Assembly (NCBI GenBank): GCA_021464245.1
Contig: JADCRB010000007.1
Span: 186,001-250,000 of the forward strand
Source of the DNA: Carallia brachiata
Lineage: Eukaryota; Streptophyta; Magnoliopsida; Malpighiales; Rhizophoraceae
Direction of reading: 5' to 3'
DNA: 64,000 nucleotides
The notes beneath the pieces were generated by a model, which saw nothing but the letters and a program-made list of their open reading frames with translations, made no database searches and was not told the origin of the DNA. Both the position numbers and the translations under genes were made by a program. Positions 9,961 through 21,841 of this stretch are shown piece after piece (within the stretch, counting starts at the first letter, position 1; each line of letters begins with the position of its first letter).

Positions 9961-10583
9961 TTACAGTAACTGATCATCCTTTCTGTTGGTGAGTGCTAAA
10001 TATCCGTGCTCATTTATAGAAATCAAGCATCCATAGATGAAGTAGAGTGCATCCAACTGTCCACGATAGTACCAGCCTTCTCTTGGCCTATTGGCAATCT
10101 GTCTGATCGTGCTCGCCTGGATCAGGGGTACGCGGGCTTGTATCAAAACAGCAACAATTAACCAAAATCAACTGTCCAGGATAGTTATGCCCATTCCAGA
10201 TAAAGGTAACTCACCAAAACAGCACAAAACCCTATGCAGTTGCAACTTGCATAAACACTAGCAAAATTCTATTTGTGTACATAAAGAACTCAAAGCTCAG
10301 ATCATATTTTCATTCAAAACAGACAAAAGGTTGCTATAATGGTCAGCATACTCAGAAAGTTCTTCGCCCAAACCGTTTTTTCCATATTCCTCCACACTAC
10401 CAGAATCATCATCATCGCCACCACCACTCGCACCATTACTCAAATCTTCTTCGTCAATGTCAAACAATTGTTTCCGCCATCTAGCAAGAGGAAGGGTCAA
10501 TTAAGATGCATCTGTTCGCATGCAAACAGCGCAGAAAGCCTGAAAGATTCTGTGCCGTGTCGGCATCAAATACCAATGTTGCA
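9961..10583 (-). pseudogene. Possible relic of an unrecognised gene
   Basis: Two minus-strand stretches look more protein-like than their surroundings. One (about 9961-10120) reads RPREGWYYRGQLDALYF and on to a stop. The other (about 10297-10490) follows a plausible acceptor TCTTGCTAG and reads RWRKQLFDIDEEDL, an acidic Gly/Asp segment, then ELSEYADHYSNLLSVLNE before a stop. A third piece near 10500-10583 reads VIATLVFDADTAQN. I do not recognise the family, cannot build a continuous model and see no start. It could be the 3' part of a broken gene, or chance. Confidence 0.2.
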
Positions 10584-11010
10584 ATCACACGGTTGTAAAA
10601 CAGAAGAAAATCACGTAACACGAAATTTTTAAGCAAAAATTCATACCCCATGTAATTAAATTTGATATTATTAGATTTTGTTGTCTCCCATAATTATTGG
10701 ACTTCATCATTAAGACTTTTTGCCTTGTTTGTTGCCCAATTTGGAACAAGTAATCAAGAAGCGACAATTGCTTCACTTAAAACTAACCCACTTTCATCCG
10801 TACTGAAATCTTTTACGCTCAAGGCTTATTGGAACAAACCCAAGACAGACGGTAAAGAATCCATACAAATCAAACCAGAACTCATACACCATTGTTTGTA
10901 GATTCCCATAATTTAAGTATTATTTAGTCAAGAAAAGACACATAACATTACAAGAGAAATAACTCCACATCAAACAAAACTTGTATCTTACATTGCTATG
11001 GACTCCAGAT

Positions 11011-11034
11011 CACACACACACACACACACACACA
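11011..11034. repeat. CA dinucleotide microsatellite
   Basis: About twelve CA units lie just downstream of the 3' end of the minus-strand sHSP copy. Confidence 0.9.
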
Positions 11035-11153
11035 ATATTAATACAAAATTTTATTACTTCAAACAGAAGTTCATTTACAGACTCGATGACCAACATAAAC
11101 GACCTGTCGCATAAGTGAGAGATGACACGATTTTTCACCGCAAGTTCAAACCT

Positions 11154-11622
11154 TTAACCAGAGATTTCAATGGCCTTGACATCAGGTTTCTTGGCCTCAA
11201 CTTTCGGCACAGAAACGGTAAGAACCCCATTTCCATGGAAGCCTGAACCTGATCAACCTTGGCATTCTCCGGCAGCCGGAAGCGCCTCAGGAACTTGCCG
11301 CTGCTCGCTCAACTCGGTGCCAGGTATCGTTCTTATCCTCCTTCTCCACGTTCCTCTCCCCGCTGATCTGGAGCACCCTGTCATCTTCAATCTCCACCTT
11401 CACCTCCTCCTTTCTGATACCCGGAAGATCCGCCTTGAACACGTGGGCTTCTGGGGTCTCCTTCCAGTCGATGCGGGCAGCGTTGGCAAAAGCCGAGCCT
11501 TCTCCGCCGAAGAAAGCGGAGGAAGACGGGAAAGGGAAGTCCTTGAATGGGTCCCAGACATCGAGAGAGAACGGATCGAAGACGTTGGTCCGTCGGTTGC
11601 CGAAGAATGGAATCAGCGACAT
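11154..11622 (-). pseudogene. Class I small heat-shock protein, copy 3, frameshifted
   Basis: On the minus strand the ATG at 11622 starts [18 protein letters not shown], a class I sHSP N-terminus. The frame stays open through [17 protein letters not shown] and the [15 protein letters not shown] loop, then breaks. At about 11305 one base is missing (CGAGC for the family's CGAAGC), and at 11230-11232 a run of three replaces the expected four (GAAATG for GAAAATG). Allowing for both, the rest reads [22 protein letters not shown] and KAIEISG to TAA at 11154, giving 157 codons exactly. As written the protein stops at RAAASS, losing the last third of the domain and the IxI tail. Either a young pseudogene or two assembly errors. 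The residues left are otherwise well conserved, which argues for recent damage or error. Confidence 0.85.
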
Positions 11623-11724
11623 CTTCGTTGATTTGGAAGCTGAAAGCGAAAAACAACGGCGAGTTTTGATGGAATTAATGGCTGCTCGGGCTTGGTACAG
11701 TTCTTGCAATGGCAGGGCAATTGT

Positions 11725-11842
11725 GGTATTTGAAGTAGCGGAAAGGGGCATTCCAGTACTTTCGGGATCTTAGGATGGTGTCTATCTGTGTGGAGGATTC
11801 TAGGTGCTTCAGGATTTCGCCAGATTGGGCTAGAAACTTCTG
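11725..11842 (-). promoter_or_regulatory. Promoter of sHSP copy 3 with weak TATA box
   Basis: Reading the minus strand, a heat-shock element core GAAgtTTC lies at 11833-11840. At the usual TATA distance the sequence is TTCAAATACC (about 11726-11735) where sHSP promoters usually carry TATAAATA. The missing TATA, if real, fits with loss of function of this copy. TATA assignment is by position only. Confidence 0.4.
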
Positions 11843-12017
11843 ATTTCATAGTGGGCTTGATGTCTCTGTAATTACAGGCAGAGAGGGCCCACTTTAAGGT
11901 GGGAAAATTTTTGAAAGCAAGTCCTTTACTATGCTGGTGGGCCAACGGATTACTTGGCCTACACAATGCCGAAGGCAGGCAAGCATCTTTTTCCGTTGGT
12001 TTCTTTTTTGAGACAAT

Positions 12018-12744
12018 TAGGGCTGCAAACGAGCCGATACATTCGTTAAAAGTTCGGTGGTTCGGCTCTGTAAAGGCTCGGCTCAGGCTCATTTATTTAC
12101 TAAATGAGCGATACACGAGCCTAAAACCAAAACTCGTTTAATAAACGAGCCGAGCCTGAACAATAGCAGGCTCGGCTCGGTACAAAGGCTCGTGAACAGT
12201 TCGATAAATGTATCATTAAGAGCTCGTTTAATAGTATCATTGTGGGCTCATTTAATATATTAATACTTAATTGTATCATTTAACTTTTAATATAAATACT
12301 AATAAAATTAAGATTAATTTTTTATTTATTTTCAAATGCTCTCAACCTCCATTATTTCCTCCTGTCTCTTTTTTTATTTGAATTTTTTCTTAATTAAAAT
12401 AAACTTGCATATTTATTTTTTTTGCAAAAGAATATAAATTTTTAAATTAGAGAAAATTTAAATACAATTAAGTAAATTGATTGATGATCATAATGTGCTA
12501 GTTATACAATTAGGAATTCAATCAATCAAATAGCGATTAAATGAATAATTGGCTTTTATCTACATATCTATTTTTTACATATATATATTTCCCTTTTTTA
12601 TATAAAATTATATAAAAAAAAAGTAATTTTGATATTTTTATTTTTCTTATTTTTCTATTTTTATATATTTTTATATAAATTTTCTATTTTTATATAAAGT
12701 AGAAATAATATATAGCAAATAATAAAAATAAATCAATGGAAAAA

Positions 12745-12778
<34 letters not shown>

Positions 12779-12967
12779 GTTAAATTAAAAAAAGAAATAC
12801 AAATCGAGCCGAGTTCGAGCCGAGCCCGAGTTTCAATAATATTGTGACGAGTCGAGTTCGAGCCTCCACCTCCAAAGTTCGAACCGAGCTCGAGCCTGAA
12901 GAATTCCTTAACGAGCTGAGCTCAAACCTGACCAAGTTCGGCTCAACTCGGCTCATTTGCAGCCCTA
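12018..12967. mobile_element. Non-autonomous hAT transposon
   Basis: The ends are near-perfect inverted repeats: TAGGGCTGCAAACGAGCCGA on the left and, in reverse complement, TAGGGCTGCAAATGAGCCGA on the right. The flanking 8-bp duplications are GAGACAAT (12010-12017) and AAGACAAT (12968-12975). This is the signature of hAT elements. Both subterminal regions are packed with GAGCCGAG/CTCGGCTC and GTTCGAGC words, typical binding-site clusters for hAT transposases. The interior is AT-rich with an AT dinucleotide run at about 12749-12775 and has no transposase gene. Confidence 0.85.
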
Positions 12968-12975
12968 AAGACAAT

Positions 12976-15900
12976 CTTCATCCATTGGTTTCACTTTCAC
13001 GCACATTGCGCGCTGGCATTGTACCGTTATTACCACCCGCATTATGGTATTTTGTTAAGTTCGGAATATGTGTCCTGAATTTTCAGGTGTCGTGAATTTG
13101 TATGTGTCGCGAATTATCAACGGTTGGGTATTTGTATGTGTCGTGAATTTTTGTTAAGGCGGTTATGAAGTTTCAATGTATGTCTATAATTGTGAAAATG
13201 ATTTGATGATCTTATAGAATTCTAAAAATATGCTTTTAAAATAGTTTAATGTAACAGTGCTTATTTACTGTGTATGATTAAATAACGCAATTTTTTTGAC
13301 GAATATGTAGAATGTCACACCTATTTTTCAAAGGATTTTATTGGTATTTTGTTGCATTATCAATTAGTTCCTACTTAAACCGGAATATGTAAATTATGTA
13401 ATTTAACTGACCAAGGATTCCGTCTAGTTGATAGACTAGTAATCGATTATTAGCGATTCGTGAAAATTTTTGGTGAGAGCGATGACTAAGTTTAAAAAAT
13501 GACTGATTTTGGTAATTTGTAAAAATACCGATATTTGATAAAGATAATTGATAATTATCGACTAACAAGTTTTGACTGCTCAACAAGTAAATTTAACCCT
13601 TTAATTTGAACTTATCTAAATTATATTCTGAAAGGAGAGGCATACTAATGATGTCTTTTGCTGCAACTATTGCCTGTTGGTTGGCTTCATTAGTGAAATA
13701 ATGGCAATCTTGCGTTTGTAGGAACAATGTCAAGATGGGCTACAAAAAGAACCTGAAAACTCCAATATTCAGGCCAATGAAAAGAAGTGGGATTATATTT
13801 TTGTTCAAAACTTTTAATATTGAATGCTACTCCTGTACGGATTTAAAGTTCTAATTGAAGAATTTGAAGTGGGAATTTAGAGGTGAAAAAATGGTGGGAA
13901 CTTTCAATTGAAACATCTTCAAAATTCATTGAAAGTTTCAATTAAAAGAATGGCTTTTCATATGGATGGAATAACTAATTAACTATGACAAGTCCAAATT
14001 TTAGCCTAAGAAAATAAGAAATAAGCATTGAACGACGCCCCTTGGCGTATTAGACATTTTTTGCTGATTTTCCTACTTGATGGTTTTGAACAGCCATGCT
14101 TAAGCATAATATTAATTAATGATTTCAGAGACTAACGACAAGGATTAGTCAAGAACAAAGAGAAGTTGCAATTGTTTATTTGATCAGAGATATCATATAC
14201 TCCAAAAGGGAATTCACCAAACGAGTATGTCAGAATTTTTTTGGTACATTGAATTTCATTTATTTGCATAAATTAGAAATATAATTATTTATATGTCACT
14301 ATCTCAAACTCTAAATATGAGAGCAACGCATTAATAATTGATAATAACTACCAAGTTATAATTCAATTGGTATTAGAATCATATCAAAATTTAAAAAGGG
14401 AAAATCAATTAATGAAAAATAAAATTAATCGATAACAATTATGCTGTTGTTACGTGCATTGTTCACTAGCATTTAATTTTTCTCACCTGCAGAGCAGGAG
14501 TTACTGGGTTGCTGGAGCTGAACCAAACATCAACGATAATAACAAACGAACAAGCCAGAAAATTCGTGGATTCAAAGGAAGGGAATGGGTCAAACTGTCA
14601 GTAGCAAAAGCAAGAAGGAAAATAGTTAATAATTCTTAACTTCCCAAGCATTGTTCGGATGCAACAACTGTAATTGCCGGAAGGTTTGTTAACTTCCTGG
14701 AACACAAGACAAATTACAGGTATTTACGACAAAATGGGGTCCTGTAGACAGCATCAGAATTAACAAAATGGGGTTGGAGTTGGACCAAGGATTTTGCAGT
14801 GTTTTGATCTGTCTTGTCTCGTGGGCATCATCTTGAAAGCAAACCTTTTCGCAGTCCTCTGTGTATATAAGCGCTAAGTAGGTACTTAACCCAGTGGGCA
14901 GGCCCCTCTCCCCCCGTCTGCGGCTCCAGGCTTAGCCCCAAATGATCAATTTTCTCTTCTATGCCTCTTCCTTCTTGAATCGATGAGTTAGTCCCCCAAC
15001 AAGCCCCTTCCCTTTTCCGGGGTTTGACGGATGAAGTTGAGCATCATAGAGGGGAAGACCATGTGGGAAGATGATCACAAAGTAGTCTATTCGGGTTATA
15101 GTCAATAAGGGTCGCATGATTTTGGAGGAAATCGATTTTGGGCAGTCCCCAAATGGTAACTTCATATGCAGCATCAACAGAGATTCTGTTTAAGGTAAGT
15201 GATAGTTCATGGGAATTTTCTAATCGTTCCAGCGAATAAGATCAGCTAGCCTATATATGAAATGAACAACCGAGGAGCTTAGCAACCTCAGCTAGGAGAA
15301 AGCCCATATCAGAGAGTGGGAAGATATGAATTTCCAGATTCACTGAAAGCTTCCTTGCTGACACTGGTCTATCTACATGATCATTGACCCGGCCTGTGAA
15401 ATTGTGACATGTCTGGAACTGATTGTTGAAAATTTTAGGAACCCAAAAGCAAATTGCCAAGGTTTTTAATACGTTGGGGATTGATTGTCATGGGTTAGAC
15501 GAAGTTCACCTAAGAATCTCACATGTTTAATGCAGACAACTTCAACACACCTGGTAGTGACTTATGTATGAATAATGTAAGCAAAGTGGTTTGACAAAGT
15601 CAGATATCTTGGAGCTAAATTGTGGATGCTCTGTTTTCATCGCTTCTAATTTATAACTATTTACTCATTGTTAATTTCCATACGAAACAAACGATAAATC
15701 CTTGTCCTGTAGACTTACCTACAGTAGGCCTAAGTCCATGTATGAAGCTTGGTTTTTGTAGTACAGAAGGGAAAGAAGAAAAAAAAAAAAAAAGAAGAGG
15801 GACTGTCATTTTCTTATGAATCTTATGTTCCCATGTTTGATTGTTTTTCTTGGACAAGCAATTTTTGCTGTTGGAATATTCATATTGTAAGGTAGCAAAT

Positions 15901-18568
15901 GCCCCACCACAGGGAATCACTCATGGGCCTGCAAGATATATAAATTTGCCAAAAGCCAACCTAACAATTTCTCTCAATTCGATATTATGTCAATCATAAT
16001 ATAATTGACAAGTTATCCATCTTCTGAAAGATACAAGCATTCGTGCGTCTCACATCTTTTCAATTCTTATGGAATGTTGAATTCAAGATTTATATAAACT
16101 TGGATGGTCAATTATGCTAGAAGAGTACAATTCTTATGAGACGATTTGTTTGTGTTGTGAGCGAGGGATAAGAAGGACAAATTATTTTTCTGTTGAAGTT
16201 TAATAGGTGTTTGATTTTTGAGTTTCACGTACAGGTTAAATAATTTATTGATAAAAATATCAAAATCTTTATTATTGAGAGAATGCTTGTTAATTTTACT
16301 TCATTTTTTAGTCAATAAAACTAATTAATAATCTAATACCATTCAAATATTTTTAATTTTTTTATTTAAGTAGATCCCATTAATTGTATGGTGTTAAATC
16401 ATGAATAAATTATACTCACTTAAAAAAAAGTATCAAAATAAAAATTCTCATAATTTTAAATTGAATGGTTTCTCGACAGATTCAAATAAAGCTAAGATCA
16501 TCAACTCGTTACAACCTCAATTTGAAATCGTAGCCGGCCCTCCCCTCAGATGTCATATTCTCCTTACTCACGGCTCTAACTTAGGCGCGGTCTAGTGGAC
16601 CAAAGAAATGCTCTCTTCGTGATACTTGTTTTATTGTATATACATTGTGGCATGTAAGCCAACGGTCAACCAAGATTGGAAGAAAAAATCCAAGCCGACT
16701 CCGATTAGGACAAGTAAGTAAGCATTTTAAGGAAACATTATTCAAAGTTCAGAATTCAAAACAGTCGACATTGTACGTTGAAAATGGTTAGAACTAGACC
16801 AGCCGAGCTGTGTCTCTCTAGCCCCACCTTTTTAATTGTCGTACGTACATCTGAAGAAGGAAGACAACATTGGAGCCCAGACCAACTAATTAGCGGTAGC
16901 ATAGTACATAGGATAGGCCACCACAGAATTTTTTAGCACCATTACCTGTAGGCAGGATTTATTATTTTTTTTTTCTATCAGAATTGGTGGCCCAACAATT
17001 AAGGAATGGAGGAGGTGAGTGCTGAATTTGAAATTTGAATCTTATATTCGAGAGAGTTGAAAACATATGTCAACACAATTTAATATATCCTTTTAATTAA
17101 CTGAATTAAACTCAGCTTGGACCAGGGGTCCGGTTGGGTAAGTTTGGACTTGGACATTTTGGATCGGATTGCTTTCGAGTCAGGTTGTTTGCAGTTTGGA
17201 TTCGGATTGAACTTTGTCAAATAAGTTCGGATCAAATTGTAAGGCTGCACCGAATTGTGACGCGTCCACTGCTTATGGATTTGGGAGTTCCATGCATAAT
17301 ACCCATGAGCTGCTCTACATATATCGCGCCTTCTTCTTGGACCGGACGGCCCAGAACTGTTGATCATGCATTGTCAGCAACTCCACCCCAAGCACGAGCA
17401 TTATGCTGGTGAATAGTTTTCGCATTATGACATTATAAATATTAATAACTTATGATTGCTCTAGTGATTGTTATGCTGTAATTACTCGGATTTCACATTT
17501 TTTGAATATAGACGTAATACCTGCTGCCGAAAAGGTTGGGGAACTCCCTCACTCATGAAAGGGGAATATTAATTATTTAATCAATATATCTATCAGTAAA
17601 AAATAACGAACACTTTATTATAAATCAAACCAAATGTATTTTATTAATGCATAATAATGAACAATAGATTAATCAAAGATAAGGGGAAAAAAAAGCTCCG
17701 TTATTAAAATAAGAAAAAAATAAACATTTATCTTTAACTTCTATTTTGCCACAAAAAAAATCTTCATAAATTGTGGAAAAAAAAACCGTGCTCTTGTCGC
17801 ACTTTTAGGTACATTTGTTCCTCAAATGTAAACTTATATATGCCTGATCTTATATATGCAACCTATTAGGCTGTATGCACCCCCGCCACATCCCCCCCCC
17901 CCCCCAAAAAAAGGCCTATTAGGCTATATTATCTACATGCCAAATAAACGAATAGAAATAAACGAACCAGTTGATTTTGACAGAAAGGACAGTCCATGGT
18001 TCTATCTTGGACTTATTGAGAAAAAAAAGAATAATATTCACATGCAATGTTGAATTAACTTTTGCATTTTTGTTCATCTATTATTCCTTTTATTTTTGAC
18101 AAAAAAAAAGGAATAATTTTGCTCATCCATTGTTCCTTAGTTCTATGTATGGCCGCCCTTTTCAACCTACAATATTTTCCTTGATGTTCCATTTAAAATT
18201 TTGCTAAAAAATGTTCTAATGCATGGAACCCAGTAGAATAGATAATCCGCCCCTACTTTTCTATTTTTGTAACTAAAAAAACGAGTACATTTTTTTTTTT
18301 GAGGTAATATGAATATATGTGCATACACTAACTTAACAGAATTAAGTCAAATCAATTAATACTATAAAAAAAATAATTACTTCTTTTCAAGAATCACTAG
18401 TTGAAAAAGATAATAAAATTCTCTATTTTGTATCATAAGACTTTAGTCTAATTAATAATCTAATAGTAAAATTAAAAATATAAGAGGTTGATGTGGAAGA
18501 TCCCCTAATTTAGAATATGAAACTTGGTGCCAATTGACACAAAAGCCAACCCAATCACACTTTTTCCT

Positions 18569-18599
<31 letters not shown>

Positions 18600-20380
18600 G
18601 CATACTGATGAATTAGATACTCAAACACATTCAACACTATAGCCACTATAGCGAGCCACTTGAAAATAGACCAAAAATATCTCCTAATCTATCTTAAAAT
18701 TTTAAATTTTAATTTTAAAAAGAGGTGCACAACTTATAAAAACAAAAAAAAATTATACATATTATATAATATAAAATGAATTGTTTAATTAAAAAAAAAA
18801 AAAAACCAAGAATCACCAAAAAGATATGGGAGAACTTTAGAATCACCACACGAAGATCTCGAGATGCACTAGACTACTAGTTGAAATGATAATGTCTAAG
18901 CTAAAACCCTTTTTACTGCTTCATTTGCCCCTTTTGATTCTCTCTTTTTCATTTTCCCTTTCCTTTAACCTTTTCTTTTTCCGTCGGAAAGTTTGTAAAG
19001 CCTTTTTTTGATTTTGATCCGATGCACTCTCCAAAAGCAAATCATCTTTGAATAATTCTTTACTTTGATAAATACCGGAAGTATCTGAGCTTAATTGGGG
19101 AAAAATTGGCCGAATCTTTTTTTTTTTAATTAAGAGATTTATTGAGTAATAAATTATATAATAATAGAGTAATTTTTTATATTTTTAAATTTTAAAAATT
19201 TTAAAATAGAAGTTTAAATTTTAATATGAGATATCTAAGTTGAATTTTACATACAATGATAATCATAGATCTAATAACTAAAACTATGATTAGATGTATT
19301 ATTAGTCATTATAAAATATTTTTACGTCAATTTTTCTATAGAAAAAAAAGGGATTCTCATAAACTAAATTTAAACATTTTTTTGACAATGAATTTATAAA
19401 TATTTTAGAAGAAAATTTTGTGTTAAAACTTCTTTTAGGAAAAAAATAATGTGCTCAACATCGTATCGAAGTTCCATCAATGCCACGTCATTTTTTTTTT
19501 TTTTGTTTTTTTGTTGATAGAATAAGAGCCACGACCTTGATGGATGAACCGCAATTGACACTGACGAAAACGTAGGTTGAATTATGCAACGAAAATGACT
19601 AAAAAAACCAAACAACAGAAAACTAAAGGAAAATTAACAATAATAGACAAAGAAAAAGACAATAAAAATCGAAAAAGCCGAAGACCCAATTAACCTCGTA
19701 AGAAAGCAATGCCTTTTTTTAATCTATTAAATAGGCGTGAACTCTTTTTATATGTGACAGACACAAGTAAAAATAATTTTAATTATTTATTTTATATTTT
19801 ATTAATTTTGTAACGTGCAGTAAATATTAATTATTATGCGATGTAATAATTTTTAATTTTATGGGCTAACACTCTGGTGTGTGCTATAATTTTTGCTTTC
19901 AGGTGCTTCTTCGGAGTATGAAGCGAGCAAGGCTGTGCCAGAATTTTATTTTGTCGAACAAGTGGATTTCTTTTTCACGTAAAAGAAGAGTCAAAACTTA
20001 TAATAAAAATGATTTTATTGGTTATAAATTTGAATTTTCTTTGAAATATTTTGTAAAATTAAATGAATATATGACTTTGTAACTTACATAATGAAAAATA
20101 ATTTGATAATATTTACTAGACAATCTAAAATTTACTTATTCAAATATTTAATATAAATAATCTGACATATGTTATAAGAATTTACGTAATCTATTTAGTG
20201 GGTATGTAGAGTGGAGCATGCTTTATCAAAAAAAAAAAAATCTTAAAACGTCTTACTAATATTAATCAAAGAGAACTATTAAAATGCGGAATAACAATGG
20301 GACCCATGATTGTACCGTTACGCGCCATCTGACGCTGACCGTGATTGCGAGATTTACTTTGATAGCCGTCGATGAATGAT
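12976..20380. other. Gene-poor AT-rich spacer
   Basis: I found no gene I can support. Small ORFs exist, but none has family resemblance or splice structure. The stretch at about 14860-15240 is less AT-rich than its surroundings and begins near a TATATAAG motif, so it may be a transcribed or inserted piece; I could not identify it. A 14-base C run followed by A residues lies at 17892-17912, and an AT microsatellite at 18572-18599. Confidence 0.4.
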
Positions 20381-20768
20381 CTCTCTCTCTTCTCTCTCTC
20401 TCTCTCTCTTAAGGCCCATCACTGCGAGTCTTTGACTGTAACAAACAAAACAAACAAGTCATAGCCAGAAGCTCCCTCTCCTCTCCCTCCCTCTCTCTCT
20501 CTAAAAGTAGCACTCTCTTTCTCTTAAAGTCTCTCTCTCTCTACATGTATATTTCCTGTGCTTTTTGCTTAGCAAAGTGATGGGGTTTGAAGAGGAAACA
20601 AGAAGACATTGATTCAGGTATATTTTGAACTGTAACTCTTCTGGTCTCTGTTAATATATTTCTGGGATCATGGACTAATGGGGTGCCGACACGTGTTGCC
20701 TCTTCTTGCAGAGGCCCGTGGTTCTGTCGATAGCATCTTTTGGCCCTGCATTTCCATAGCTGAGTTGG
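20381..20768 (+). promoter_or_regulatory. CT-rich leader exons with two short upstream ORFs (DUF3527 gene)
   Basis: CT dinucleotide tracts at about 20381-20545 have the look of a plant 5' untranslated leader. After them come two tiny upstream ORFs, 20545-20580 (11 codons plus stop) and 20580-20612 (10 codons plus stop), overlapping as TGATG. A donor GTATAT follows at 20618. A second leader exon is likely at 20712-20768, between TTGCAG and GTAAGT. The next exon would begin at 21842 after ATTAG. This leader model is inferred from splice signals alone; if a base is missing here, one upstream ORF could be the true protein start. Confidence 0.45.
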
Positions 20769-20940
20769 GTAAGTTCTCTTTTCCTTGTTTGATTGACAAA
20801 TCTGGTAAAGTTTCACGCTTGATTTCCCAGAAGATGTAGTTTTTCCTGGAGCTTCATATTATTAGTTCAGTTTGCTTACCTGTTTGATGATGAATTTTTT
20901 CCCATTTATGTAAGTTTTAAAGTTTGCATCTTTGATTTGA

Positions 20941-20945
<5 letters not shown>

Positions 20946-20975
<30 letters not shown>
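20946..20975. repeat. GA dinucleotide microsatellite
   Basis: About fifteen GA units lie inside the proposed leader intron of the DUF3527 gene. Confidence 0.9.
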
Positions 20976-20978
<3 letters not shown>

Positions 20979-21841
20979 TAAGGTATGAATTTGGTTAATT
21001 TTTTAAGTTTGAAGTAACTGGACACTTTTTGGTTCCTGTCTAAAGAGTGAGACCAAAGTGAAGTTTCATCCAAAAAGAACACCTTGTCCACGCACAAAAC
21101 ATGTACCAAAAAAAAAAAAAAAAGAACAAAGCAGAGAAATAAATAAATTCAGAGTTTATCATATTCATGTGTGTCCTACACATCTAAATCTAATTTCAAA
21201 ATTTCTTAAAAAATATATACCTTTTTTTTTCTTGTGAACATATGAATCAGTGTTCATTTATAAGAAAAATATGATTAATAATACCTTTTTATTTTAATTC
21301 ATAGTTTATTAAGTATCATAGTATGATATGCATATATATACATTATTTTAAATTTATTGATAAATTACTAATTAAAACATAAATAGTATAATTAAGTTTT
21401 CTAAGTTATATATCGTGAAAATTCTAATTTTATGAAATATTTATTCATTTTGCATGGGTATAAATATGCGTACAATGTCCAAGCTGTACTCATAACCTAA
21501 TTTTATAAGATTTGATTTGTCTTCGTGTCATATCCATGTATGTGTTTGTGACCAAGAGAAAATGAAATGTTAATGTTTATTGAGGCTGATAGGCTGTTGG
21601 AGAAAAAGCAGTAAACTGCGAATTCAAATAAACAACCAAAAGACTAAAAACTGGGAAAATTGTGAGAAACGTCTTGCATTGAATTTAACAAATCTAGCAG
21701 GTTTCTGCAGGAGCTCAAAAAAGGGGATAATTGTATTTGTGGATTAAAATTTCCCTTTTTTTGGTACAGATTAAGAATTTTCCTTGCATTCACCTGTTCA
21801 TAGCTCAATCTCATTTTTATCTATATAGTTTTTTTCATTAG

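Noticed and set aside
11170..11773. Plus-strand ORFs over sHSP copy 3
   Set aside because: They are antisense shadows of the frameshifted sHSP gene.
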